From positions 2,719,043 through 2,783,042 of the forward strand of contig CP129469.1 of the NCBI GenBank assembly GCA_030583665.1: 64,000 nucleotides of DNA, read 5' to 3'. A program made the translations under genes and the position numbers. The notes beneath the pieces are model-generated. The model made no database searches. It had not been told where the DNA came from and saw only the letters and a program-made list of their open reading frames with translations. Below, piece after piece: positions 26,963 through 36,200 of this stretch (positions within the stretch are counted from its first letter, which is position 1; the number at the start of each line of letters is the position of its first letter). The DNA is from Candidatus Jettenia sp. AMX2 (GTDB taxonomy: Bacteria > Planctomycetota > Brocadiia > Brocadiales > Brocadiaceae).

Positions 26963-29900
26963 TTATTGGTTGTTAAACAAGGTCAACACTTCCTGATCGC
27001 TCAATGCACGGTTGTAGACCTGAACCTCGTCAACAATACCATCCATATGACCATAATTAGATAGTAATGCCCCTATAGCCATATAAGATGCCGCTGTATA
27101 CGGCACTATGGTATTCCCTGCAGGATGTGTTTGCGTATTTACGAGTTGCCCATCTACATATAACTTTTGTTCACCGGTGGTCTTGCTGTATGTCCCTGTA
27201 ACGTGAAACCATTTTCCCGTTGAAGTTCCCAGATTCATAATCGCATGCTTTTGAGTTTTTGTCCCACCGGATGTTTGAGTAGTTACAATAAACCGTATCG
27301 TATCTCTCGAACCGCTATACTGATTGAAATAGAGCCCATACCCTTCTACCCTGGACCAGGACCAGCCACCAAAAACAGTATCCGGCGTTGCCGTATCCAC
27401 TGAATTCCGGTAAAACCACGCTGAAACCGATATCTCGTCATAGTTTAATGGGGGGACTGATACATAATTACTCGTACCGTTAAAACTTAATGCACCCCCG
27501 ATCTTGCCCGTTGTCCAGGTAGCTCCATGAATGGTACCATTCCGGTTATTCCCTGATGAATCCGTTGCGACTGTTCCCGTCCCTTCATCAAATTTGTAAT
27601 ATGCCTGCAGACCGCTCATGACGCCATCCGCTGCAGTGGTAAAGCCCCAGGTGTAATCGGCCATCATTGCGTTACCAGCCAGATCCCTCACCCCTGTGGT
27701 TATCGTTGCCGTGTACGTGGTGGAGTGTGTCAGAGGGGCTGAAGGTGCAAACGTGGCTGTCGTATCGCTATACGTTACCGTACCGCCTATGTTGGATATC
27801 CCGTCATTTACCAGGAATGTTGATGTTGTTATGCTCCCTGCATCCATCGCCTCACTGAATGTCGCCATTATTACGCTATTTACCCCCACACCCGTCGCAC
27901 CATCGACAGGACTCGTTCCGATCACCTCCGGCGGCGTCGTATCAACCATAGCTGTTGTAGTAAAGCTCCAGGTGTAATTGGCCACCATCGCATTCCCTTC
28001 TACATCCCTTACTCCTGTAGTAATCGTTGCCGTGTACGTTGTAGAGTGTGCCAGGGGACCTGACGGAGTAAACGTGGCTGTCGTACCGCTGTAGGATACC
28101 GTTCCGCCTATATTGGAAATCCCGTCATTTACCAGAAAGGTGGACGTTGTTATGCTCCCTGCATCCATCGCCTCACTGAATGTCGCCATTATTACGCTAT
28201 TTACCCCCACACCCGTCGCACCATCGACAGGACTCGTTCCGATCACCTCCGGCGGCGTCGTATCAACCATAGCTGTTGTAGTAAAGCTCCAGGTGTAATT
28301 GGCCACCATCGCATTCCCTTCTACATCCCTTACTCCTGTAGTAATCGTTGCCGTGTACGTTGTAGAGTGTGCCAGGGGACCTGACGGAGTAAACGTGGCT
28401 GTCGTACCGCTGTAGGATACCGTTCCGCCTATATTGGAAATCCCGTCATTTACCAGAAAGGTGGACGTTGTTATGCTCCCTGCATCCATCGCCTCACTAA
28501 ATGTCGCCGTTATTACGCTATTTACCCCCACACCCGTCGCACCATCGGCAGGACTCGTTCCAATGACCTCCGGAGGTGTAGTGTCCGGACTTGCAGTAGG
28601 GTTAAATAAGGACAACACCTCCTGATCACTCAACGCCCGGTTAAAAATATAGACCTCGTCTATGCTTCCACGGAAGAAACCCCACGTAGCATATCTTGTC
28701 CCTATAGCCATATAATGCCGGTCCGTTAATGGCACTATCACATTCCCCGGTGGATGGGTTTGGGTATTCACCAACTGCCCATCTATATACAACTTCTGTT
28801 CTCCCGTAGCCTTGTTATAGGTGCCTACAACATGATACCAGCTCCCGTTCGAATTGGCAAAATCCCTTATTGCAGTTTTTACTGTCCTTGTCCCGCTTGC
28901 ATTCCTTGTGGCCACAATAAAACGGAGACGGTCGGGCGTAGCAGAATTAAAAAGCAAATCAAACCCTTCCTGCAATTGCACATCGGCATTCGATTTATAA
29001 CCTCCAAATATAACATGGTTCCCGGATGAGCTCTTATTGAACCATGCTGATACGGAAATCTCGTCATAATTCATGCGGGGAATTGTTACATAGTCATCTC
29101 CGTCAAAACTTAATGCACCTCCGATCTTCCCCGTTGTCCAGGTAGCGCCATGTATGGCGCCATTCCGGTTATTCCCTGATGAATCCGTTGCAACCGTCCC
29201 TGTTCCCTCATCAAATTTGTAATATGCCTGCAGACCGCTCATGACGCCATCCGCTGCAGTGGTAAAGCCCCAGGTGTAATCGGCCATCATTGCGTTACCA
29301 GCCAGATCCCTCACCCCTGTGGTTATCGTTGCCGTGTACGTGGTGGAGTGTGTCAGAGGGGCTGAAGGTGCAAACGTGGCTGTCGTATCGCTATACGTTA
29401 CCGTACCGCCTATATTGGAAATCCCGTCATTTACCAGGAATGTTGATGTTGTTATGCTGCCTGCGTCCATCGCCTCGCTAAATGTCGCCGTTATTACGCT
29501 ATTTACCCCCACACCCGTCGCACCACTGACGGGATTTGTTGAAATCACCTCCGGAGGTGTCGTGTCCGGACTTGCAGTAGGGTTAAATAAGGACAACACC
29601 TCCTGATCACTCAACGCCCGGTTAAAGACATAGACCTCGTCTATACTACCCTTAAAATACCTGTTTACCGGATCAACTGCTCTTGTTCCTATGCGTAGAG
29701 GATGGGTGCTCGTATCAAGAGAGCCGCTTGCTGCTACTGAATTAACTTCTGTCCCATTTACATACAGTTTCAATGTTGAACCATCATAAACCCCAACCAG
29801 GTGATGCCAGGCATTCAGAGACAAAACCGGTCCATAAATGGATTTCATACTCCCCCCGATTACAATCCTGGCTTCCGGTCTACTTTCCGATATAAATCCT

Positions 29901-31630
29901 AATGAATAATTATCATTGGCTAAGGTTTGATGGCGCTTGGCAATAATCTTGGAATCATTTGATTGACCCGGGGCCGTGGGATATATCCAGGCACTCACCG
30001 TAACAAAATTTACCGGGTTGAGGCTGGTGCTATTGGGTACTTCCACATAATCATTCACCCCGTCAAAGGAAAGGGCGCTGTTGATCTTGCCCGTTGTCCA
30101 CACAGGACCATTGAAAAGTGTGCCATTGTTGCCATTCCCGGAAGCATCCGCAGCGCTTGTTCCTGCACCCTCGTCAAATTTATAATATGCCTGCAGACCG
30201 CTCATGACGCCATCCGCTGCAGTGGTAAAGCTCCATACATAGTCAGCAGGCATCGCATTCCCTTCTACACCCCTTACTCCTGTAGTAATCGTTGCTGTGT
30301 ACTTTGTAAAGTGTGCCAGGGGACCTGACGGCGTAAACGTGGCTGTTGTACCGCTATACGTTACCGTACCGCCTATATTGGAAATCCCGTCATTTACCAG
30401 AAAGGTTGATGTTGTTATGCTTCCTGCGTCCATCGTCTCACTGAATGTCGCCGTTATTACGCTATTTACCCCCACACCCGTTGTTCCATTGGCAGGACTC
30501 GTACCGATTACCTCCGGCGGTGTCGTGCCTGATGTCCGGGTCGCCCTCAACATCAATGCATTAGCATAGAACTGGCCGGTTGGAGATGAAACAGTAATCA
30601 GCATATCACCATCCGCTCCAGGATTGATGTTGATGAAACGTGCAACGTACCCGTTGATGGTATTATAGCCATTCACTATCGTTACCGAGGGATCTGTCGC
30701 TCCTGAAAAAGTTGCCCCTGGCGTGCTGGCATTTGTAAATGACATAATATCCGATATAGTAGTTGTCGTCATCCGGTTGGTATAAGAGGTATTATTGCGA
30801 TTTCCGAAAAGAACAAATTCATAGTTCAAATCCGGGTCAAGACCGGTAAATGTAAAGGTAAGATTTGTAGTACTATAACTGATGAGCCCCACGCTGTCCA
30901 CTATACCATTGAAGACAGCATAAGCATCGGTACCGATGTTTGCGTTACTCCCTTGAACAGGGGTATTATTGGAATCTATGTATCCGCCGGCAATAGTCAG
31001 GGTAGCTGCTGTATTCGTACCGGAAAAGTAATCCTTTAAAAGCCCGCTCTGCCCTGTTGTATAAAGCGTGACCCTCGTATCAGCCTGCCCGGCAGACCAT
31101 GAGAGATCATTGTATGCAGTAAATACATGAGTCCCCGAAACAACTGTTACCGTCACAGTTGCCTCATTCGATATGGCCCCCTCATTGTCCTGCACGGTAT
31201 AGGTAAAGCTATCCGCCCCTACAAACCCTGTATCCGGTGTATAGGTCACGGTACCATCACTATTTGGCACCGCTGTACCATTGGAAGGATTGCTTGCAAT
31301 TACCACCGTGGCAGGGTCAATCGTACCATCGGGGTCGGTATCATTGGCTATTACGTTTATATTTACCGGCATATCCTTGCTCGTTATTGCCGCATCATTA
31401 TTGGCAACCGGTGGCATGTTGCCAATACCCCCAATGGCACTGTTCATGACAGCAAAAATATTTGTATTATCAAGGTAATTGCCGTAAACTGCGTCAGCAT
31501 CATTTCTGCGATGTGCAAATCCACTGCCCGCCAGAATGAGTAGAACAATGACAAACAACATAATTTCAAAGGGTTTTTTGAGGAATTGCTTTGCCCGTTT
31601 CTGCTGTTTGTTCCTATTGTTATACGTCAT
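26963..31630 (-). CDS. Secreted modular protein: cadherin-like domain, Big_5 repeats and LamG domains
   Basis: 1555 residues. Signal anchor at about 20-40 (LLILAGSGFA). Residues about 45-65 (AVYGNYLDNTNIFAVMNSAI) match the C-terminal tail of the alkaline phosphatase in 33274-37965, although no phosphatase domain is present here. Then comes a cadherin-like domain (NDTDPDG...VTYTPDTGFVGADSFTY), a unique domain shared with the 937-aa protein downstream of 40780, and an alternation of Big_5 domains (TTPPEVIGTSP...FSEAMDAGSITTSTF) and LamG domains (GLQAYYKFDEG...IDEVYVFNRALS). Three tandem Big_5 units are nearly identical. Last gene of the putative riboswitch-controlled operon. Likely an extracellular adhesin or matrix protein; LamG suggests glycan binding, not proven. 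Confidence 0.85.
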   Translation of the reverse strand: MTYNNRNKQQKRAKQFLKKPFEIMLFVIVLLILAGSGFAHRRNDADAVYGNYLDNTNIFAVMNSAIGGIGNMPPVANNDAAITSKDMPVNINVIANDTDPDGTIDPATVVIASNPSNGTAVPNSDGTVTYTPDTGFVGADSFTYTVQDNEGAISNEATVTVTVVSGTHVFTAYNDLSWSAGQADTRVTLYTTGQSGLLKDYFSGTNTAATLTIAGGYIDSNNTPVQGSNANIGTDAYAVFNGIVDSVGLISYSTTNLTFTFTGLDPDLNYEFVLFGNRNNTSYTNRMTTTTISDIMSFTNASTPGATFSGATDPSVTIVNGYNTINGYVARFININPGADGDMLITVSSPTGQFYANALMLRATRTSGTTPPEVIGTSPANGTTGVGVNSVITATFSETMDAGSITTSTFLVNDGISNIGGTVTYSGTTATFTPSGPLAHFTKYTATITTGVRGVEGNAMPADYVWSFTTAADGVMSGLQAYYKFDEGAGTSAADASGNGNNGTLFNGPVWTTGKINSALSFDGVNDYVEVPNSTSLNPVNFVTVSAWIYPTAPGQSNDSKIIAKRHQTLANDNYSLGFISESRPEARIVIGGSMKSIYGPVLSLNAWHHLVGVYDGSTLKLYVNGTEVNSVAASGSLDTSTHPLRIGTRAVDPVNRYFKGSIDEVYVFNRALSDQEVLSLFNPTASPDTTPPEVISTNPVSGATGVGVNSVITATFSEAMDAGSITTSTFLVNDGISNIGGTVTYSDTTATFAPSAPLTHSTTYTATITTGVRDLAGNAMMADYTWGFTTAADGVMSGLQAYYKFDEGTGTVATDSSGNNRNGAIHGATWTTGKIGGALSFDGDDYVTIPRMNYDEISVSAWFNKSSSGNHVIFGGYKSNADVQLQEGFDLLFNSATPDRLRFIVATRNASGTRTVKTAIRDFANSNGSWYHVVGTYNKATGEQKLYIDGQLVNTQTHPPGNVIVPLTDRHYMAIGTRYATWGFFRGSIDEVYIFNRALSDQEVLSLFNPTASPDTTPPEVIGTSPADGATGVGVNSVITATFSEAMDAGSITTSTFLVNDGISNIGGTVSYSGTTATFTPSGPLAHSTTYTATITTGVRDVEGNAMVANYTWSFTTTAMVDTTPPEVIGTSPVDGATGVGVNSVIMATFSEAMDAGSITTSTFLVNDGISNIGGTVSYSGTTATFTPSGPLAHSTTYTATITTGVRDVEGNAMVANYTWSFTTTAMVDTTPPEVIGTSPVDGATGVGVNSVIMATFSEAMDAGSITTSTFLVNDGISNIGGTVTYSDTTATFAPSAPLTHSTTYTATITTGVRDLAGNAMMADYTWGFTTAADGVMSGLQAYYKFDEGTGTVATDSSGNNRNGTIHGATWTTGKIGGALSFNGTSNYVSVPPLNYDEISVSAWFYRNSVDTATPDTVFGGWSWSRVEGYGLYFNQYSGSRDTIRFIVTTQTSGGTKTQKHAIMNLGTSTGKWFHVTGTYSKTTGEQKLYVDGQLVNTQTHPAGNTIVPYTAASYMAIGALLSNYGHMDGIVDEVQVYNRALSDQEVLTLFNNQ
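27925..28580 (-). repeat. Tandem 321-bp repeat encoding Big_5 domains
   Basis: The sequence around 27936 (gtcgtatcaaccatagctg) recurs at 28257, a period of 321 bases (107 codons). The two units are almost base-identical, and a third related unit lies on the left. Period is a multiple of three, so unit number can change without breaking the frame. Confidence 0.85.
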
Positions 31631-31672
31631 TTTATTTGACCAGCCTTTCTGTCAATTCAAAATATGTTCTAT
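31631..31672 (-). pseudogene. Leftover tail of an upstream-type gene (FELTERL remnant) before the 1555-aa gene
   Basis: Read on the minus strand, the bases just before the ATG at 31630 encode YFELTERLVK and TAA, one base from the start codon. This matches the C-terminus of the 937-aa protein (PAFELTERLDK and stop) at 37967. There is no open gene behind it, so it is a footprint of a duplicated junction. Confidence 0.7.
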
Positions 31673-31828
31673 CAGAATTCATACAACATTGTAGTTTTTT
31701 TAAAAAAGAGGGGACAAAATATTTGTCGGATTTGTTATAAGCATATTTATCGTAAAAGCCTCGTTCCTATTTCCAACGGTAACTATCTCTCTATATCGCT
31801 ATATTGGAATTTTCGGAAAACCCAAGCA

Positions 31829-33217
31829 TTACGGATTAATTGCATAATTTTCAAAAAGCTCAGCCCCTGTACCCCTTGCATATAACGGAATCAGCGAATT
31901 TGTGTGACTTCCGGAATTCCAATACCAGTATACCGTCTCACCACTGTCGATTACATTGTTATTGTTTGCATCTTCCCAGCTTGCACGGCGACCACCTGTT
32001 CCAGAGACGATTTTCTCTTTGGAAAGGGTTGTAGTATTCACATTACCAAGAGGCTGGCTCGAGAGTACCCCTGGCCCAGCGGTCAGATAGCCACACTCAT
32101 GGTCAGCAGTTACCATAACCAGGGTATTGCTCCAGGTGGAATCATTGCCGGGATCGTCTACCCAGTTAGTTACCGTCTGAATAGCAGTATCAAAATCTTT
32201 CGCTTCACCGATCATCTGGTTCATATTATTTGCATGAGAAGCCCAGTCAATTGCACCCCCTTCTACCATCAGCACAAAACCGTTCGGGTTCCTGCTCAAT
32301 ACCTTTATCGCTGCCAATACACTCTCGGAAAGGGTAGGATTTTCAGTACGATACCCCGAACCATCTGCATTGTGATATACCTGAACAAATAAACCGGCTA
32401 ATTTCAACGTAGTAGAATTATTTGCTGCTGACATCAGGGCATTCCCGCCGTTAACGCCAGCCTGCCGCTCAACCAAAACATGTTTTCCAGCCTGCCCGCT
32501 TTCAGTTCTCAATTTATTCAACATCTGACTGTTTACATGATTTGCATCATGGGTACCAATTATAACATCCGCAGGAGGGATGTTTGGTCCATGGCCACCG
32601 TCATATCTTGAATGAGTAGCAACGGTACCGGTGGTATTAGGATCCCCAAAAAAACCCTCGTCTGCTATGGCAAAAGTATTTACACGGGAATCATTATGGG
32701 CTACCCATGCCCCTGGCGTGGCATGTGATACAGGGACCGAGCTAATTGAACCTACTGCCATCCCTAATATTTTCGCTATATCCACAATTGATAAAAATCT
32801 TGTACCATCCGAAGAAACGCTAATCCTTCCCACGGAAGTTTTAAAACCACAATAAATACTGGTAGCAGTGCAGGCACTATCCTGAGTGCCGGGAGTAGTA
32901 TTTACATAATTAAAGTCAGATGAGGCAAGTTCTGCATCATAACTTCCTCCTTCCGGAAAAGTGGACACCATATATTTCACCCAGGGTGGTCCTAATTGAT
33001 AGGAAGGAATTGTTCCAGTGTATTTATTTACTGCCTCGATATGCTTAACACCCCAACCATCCCCGATAAACAAAATAATATATTTCGCATTCTCACCGTA
33101 GGCATGCCCGCTGCCAGCCAGAATGAGCAAAACCATGAAAAGCAATATACTGCCTAAGGTTTTTTGGATACAGTGTCTTACCCACTTCTGGCTTCTACAA
33201 AGGGTGTTATACATCAT
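31829..33217 (-). CDS. Secreted alkaline phosphatase (PhoA family)
   Basis: 462 residues; signal peptide to about residue 39 (LLILAGSGHA-YG). The PhoA-fold active site is intact: FIGDGWG (Asp52 metal ligand), TQDSACTATS with Asp113 and the nucleophile Ser114, VEGGAIDWASHANN (Glu319, Asp324, His328), TADHE (Asp372, His373) and SGSHTNS (His438). The enzyme hydrolyses phosphomonoesters in the periplasm or outside. It ends NYAINP, where the paralogue at 33274-37965 continues into NYASNIDSVYGAYLDN and LamG modules. So this gene is a phosphatase-only version, probably cut short when its 3' part was separated. Between it and the next gene (31673-31828) I see no gene. Confidence 0.9.
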   Translation of the reverse strand: MMYNTLCRSQKWVRHCIQKTLGSILLFMVLLILAGSGHAYGENAKYIILFIGDGWGVKHIEAVNKYTGTIPSYQLGPPWVKYMVSTFPEGGSYDAELASSDFNYVNTTPGTQDSACTATSIYCGFKTSVGRISVSSDGTRFLSIVDIAKILGMAVGSISSVPVSHATPGAWVAHNDSRVNTFAIADEGFFGDPNTTGTVATHSRYDGGHGPNIPPADVIIGTHDANHVNSQMLNKLRTESGQAGKHVLVERQAGVNGGNALMSAANNSTTLKLAGLFVQVYHNADGSGYRTENPTLSESVLAAIKVLSRNPNGFVLMVEGGAIDWASHANNMNQMIGEAKDFDTAIQTVTNWVDDPGNDSTWSNTLVMVTADHECGYLTAGPGVLSSQPLGNVNTTTLSKEKIVSGTGGRRASWEDANNNNVIDSGETVYWYWNSGSHTNSLIPLYARGTGAELFENYAINP

Positions 33218-33273
33218 TTTATTTGTCCAGCCTTTCCGTCAATTCAAAAGATGGTATAAAAGAAAAACCGTCA
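33218..33273 (-). pseudogene. Leftover tail (FSFIPSFELTERLDK remnant) before the phosphatase gene
   Basis: On the minus strand the bases between the stop of the LamG-phosphatase gene and the ATG at 33217 encode DGFSFIPSFELTERLDK and TAA, one base before the start. It is nearly identical to the end of the 937-aa gene at 37967-38040 but has no gene body, showing that a junction segment was duplicated along with the phosphatase gene. Confidence 0.8.
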
Positions 33274-36200
33274 CTAGTGGTAGTAATAGTTATGAAACAA
33301 ATCCAACACCTCCTGATCACTCAAAGCCCGGTTGAAGATATGGACTTCGTCAATACTTCCACGGAAGAAACCCCACGTAGCATATCTTGTCCCTATAGCC
33401 ATATAATGCCGGTCCGTTAATGGCACTATCACATTCCCCCGTGGATGGGTTTGGGTATTCACCAACTGACCGTCTATATACAACTTCTGTTCTCCCGTAG
33501 CCTTGTTATAGGTGCCAACAACATGATACCAGCTCCCGTTCGAATTGGTAAAATCCCTTATTGCAGTTTTTACTGTCCTTGTCCCGCTTGTATTCCTTGT
33601 GGCCACAATAAAACGGAGCCTGTCGGGCGTAACAGAATTAAAAAACAAATCAAACCCTTCCTGCAATTGCAGATCGGCATTCGATTTATGACCTCCAAAT
33701 ATAACATGGTTACCGGATGAGCTCTTATTGAACCATGCTGATACGGAAATCTCGTCATAGTTTAACGGGTGAACCGACACATAATTACTCGTACCGTTAA
33801 AACTTAACGCACTCCCAAATTTCCCTGTTGTCCAGGTAGCCCCAATAATCATGCCATTCCTGTCATTCCCTGAAGAATCCGCTGCAACCGTTCCTGTCCC
33901 CTCATCAAATTTGTAATATGCCTGCAAACCACTCATAACGCCATCCGCTGTAGTAGTAAAACTCCAGGTGTAATTGGCCACCATCGCGTTACCTGCCAGA
34001 TCCCTCACCCCCGTGGTAACCATTGCCGTGTATGTCCTGGAATGTACCAGAGGACCCGACGGCGTAAACGTGGCTGTCGTACCGCTGTATGTTACCATAC
34101 CGCCTATGTTGGAAATCCCGTCATTTACCAGAAATGTTGATGTTGTTATACTCCCTACATTCATCGCCTCACTAAATGTCACCGTTATTATGCTATTTAC
34201 CGGTACCCCCGTCGCACCACTGACAGGACTTGTTCCACTCACAGTCGGTGGCGTCGTATCCGGACTCGCAGTGGTGCTAAATAAGGACTGTACCTCCTGA
34301 GCACTTAACGCACGGCTATGCACCCGAACCTCGTCAATACGGCCCTTAAAATATCTGTTTACCGGATCAACTGCCCTCGTTCCTATACGCAGAGGATATG
34401 TGCTCGTATCAAGAGAGCCACTTGCTGCTATTGAATTAACTTCTGTCCCATTTACATACAGTTTCAATGTTGAACCGTTATAAACCCCGACCAGGTGATG
34501 CCAGGCATTCAGAGACAAAACAGGTCCATAAATAGATTTCATACTCCCCCCGATTACAATCCTGGCTTCCGGTCTACTTCCTGATGTAAATCCTAATGAA
34601 TAATTATCATTTGCTAAGGTTTGATGACGTTTAACAATAATCTTGGAATCATTTGATTGACCCGGGGCCGTGGGATATATCCAGGCACTCACCGTAACAA
34701 AATTTACCGGGTTGAGGCTGGCGCTATTGGGTACTTCCACATAATCATTCACCCCGTCAAAGGAAAGGGCGCTATTGATTTTGCCTGTTGTCCACACAGG
34801 ACCATTGAAAAGTGTGCCATTGTTGCCATTCCCGGAAGCATCCGCAGCGCTTGTTCCTGCACCCTCGTCAAATCTGTAGTAGGCAAGCAAACCATCAGGA
34901 AATGCATCACTTACCGTAGTAAAACTCCAGGTGTAATTGGCCACCATCGCGTTACCTGCCAGATCCCTCACCCCCGTGGTAACCATTGCCGTGTATGTCC
35001 TGGAATGTACCAGAGGACCCGACGGCGTAAACGTGGCTGTCGTACCGCTGTATGTTACCATACCGCCTATGTTGGAAATCCCGTCATTTACCAGAAATGT
35101 TGATGTTGTTATACTCCCTACATTCATCGCCTCACTAAATGTCACCGTTATTATGCTATTTACCGGTACCCCCGTCGCACCACTGACAGGACTTGTTCCA
35201 CTCACAGTCGGTGGCGTCGTATCCGGACTCGCAGTGGTGCTAAATAAGGACTGTACCTCCTGAGCACTTAACGCACGGCTATGCACCCGAACCTCGTCAA
35301 TACGGCCCTTAAAATATCTGTTTACCGGATCAACTGCCCTCGTTCCTATACGCAGAGGATATGTGCTCGTATCAAGAGAGCCACTTGCTGCTACTGAATT
35401 AACTTCTGTCCCATTTACATACAGTTTCAATGTTGAACCGTTATAAACCCCGACCAGGTGATGCCAGGCATTCAGAGACAAAACAGGTCCATAAATGGAT
35501 TTCATACTCCCCCCGATTACAATCCTGGCTTCCGGTCTACTTCCTGATGTAAATCCTAATGAATAATTATCATTTGCTAAGGTTTGATGACGTTTAACAA
35601 TAATCTTGGAATCATTTGATTGACCCGGGGCCGTGGGATATATCCAGGCACTCACCGTAACAAAATTTACCGGGTTGATGCTGGCGCTATTGGGTACTTC
35701 CACATAATCATTCACCCCGTCAAAGGAAAGGGCGCTGTTGATTTTGCCTGTTGTCCACACAGGACCATTGAAAAGTGTGCCATTGTTGCCATTCCCGGAA
35801 GCATCCGCAGCGCTTGTTCCTGCACCCTCGTCAAATCTGTAGTAGGCAAGCAAACCATCAGGAGCAGTGGTGCTAAATAAGGACTGTACCTCCTGAACAC
35901 TCAACGCACGGCTATGCACCCGAACCTCGTCAATACGGCCCTTAAAATATCTGTTTACCGGATCAACTGCCCTCGTTCCTATACGCAGAGGATATGTGCT
36001 CGTATCAAGAGAGCCACTTGCTGCTATTGAATTAACTTCTGTCCCATTTACATACAGTTTCAATGTTGAACCGTTATAAACCCCGACCAGGTGATGCCAG
36101 GCATTCAGAGACAAAACAGGTCCATAAATAGATTTCATACTCCCCCCGATTACAATCCTGGCTTCCGGTCTACTTCCTGATGTAAATCCTAATGAATAAT

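Noticed and set aside
29290-29606. Plus-strand open frames opposite the LamG/Big_5 genes (also near 27667, 30297, 33974, 34937, 35620)
   Set aside because: They recur with the period of the repeats on the other strand, have no ribosome binding sites and mirror the coding strand's base pattern, so they are shadows.
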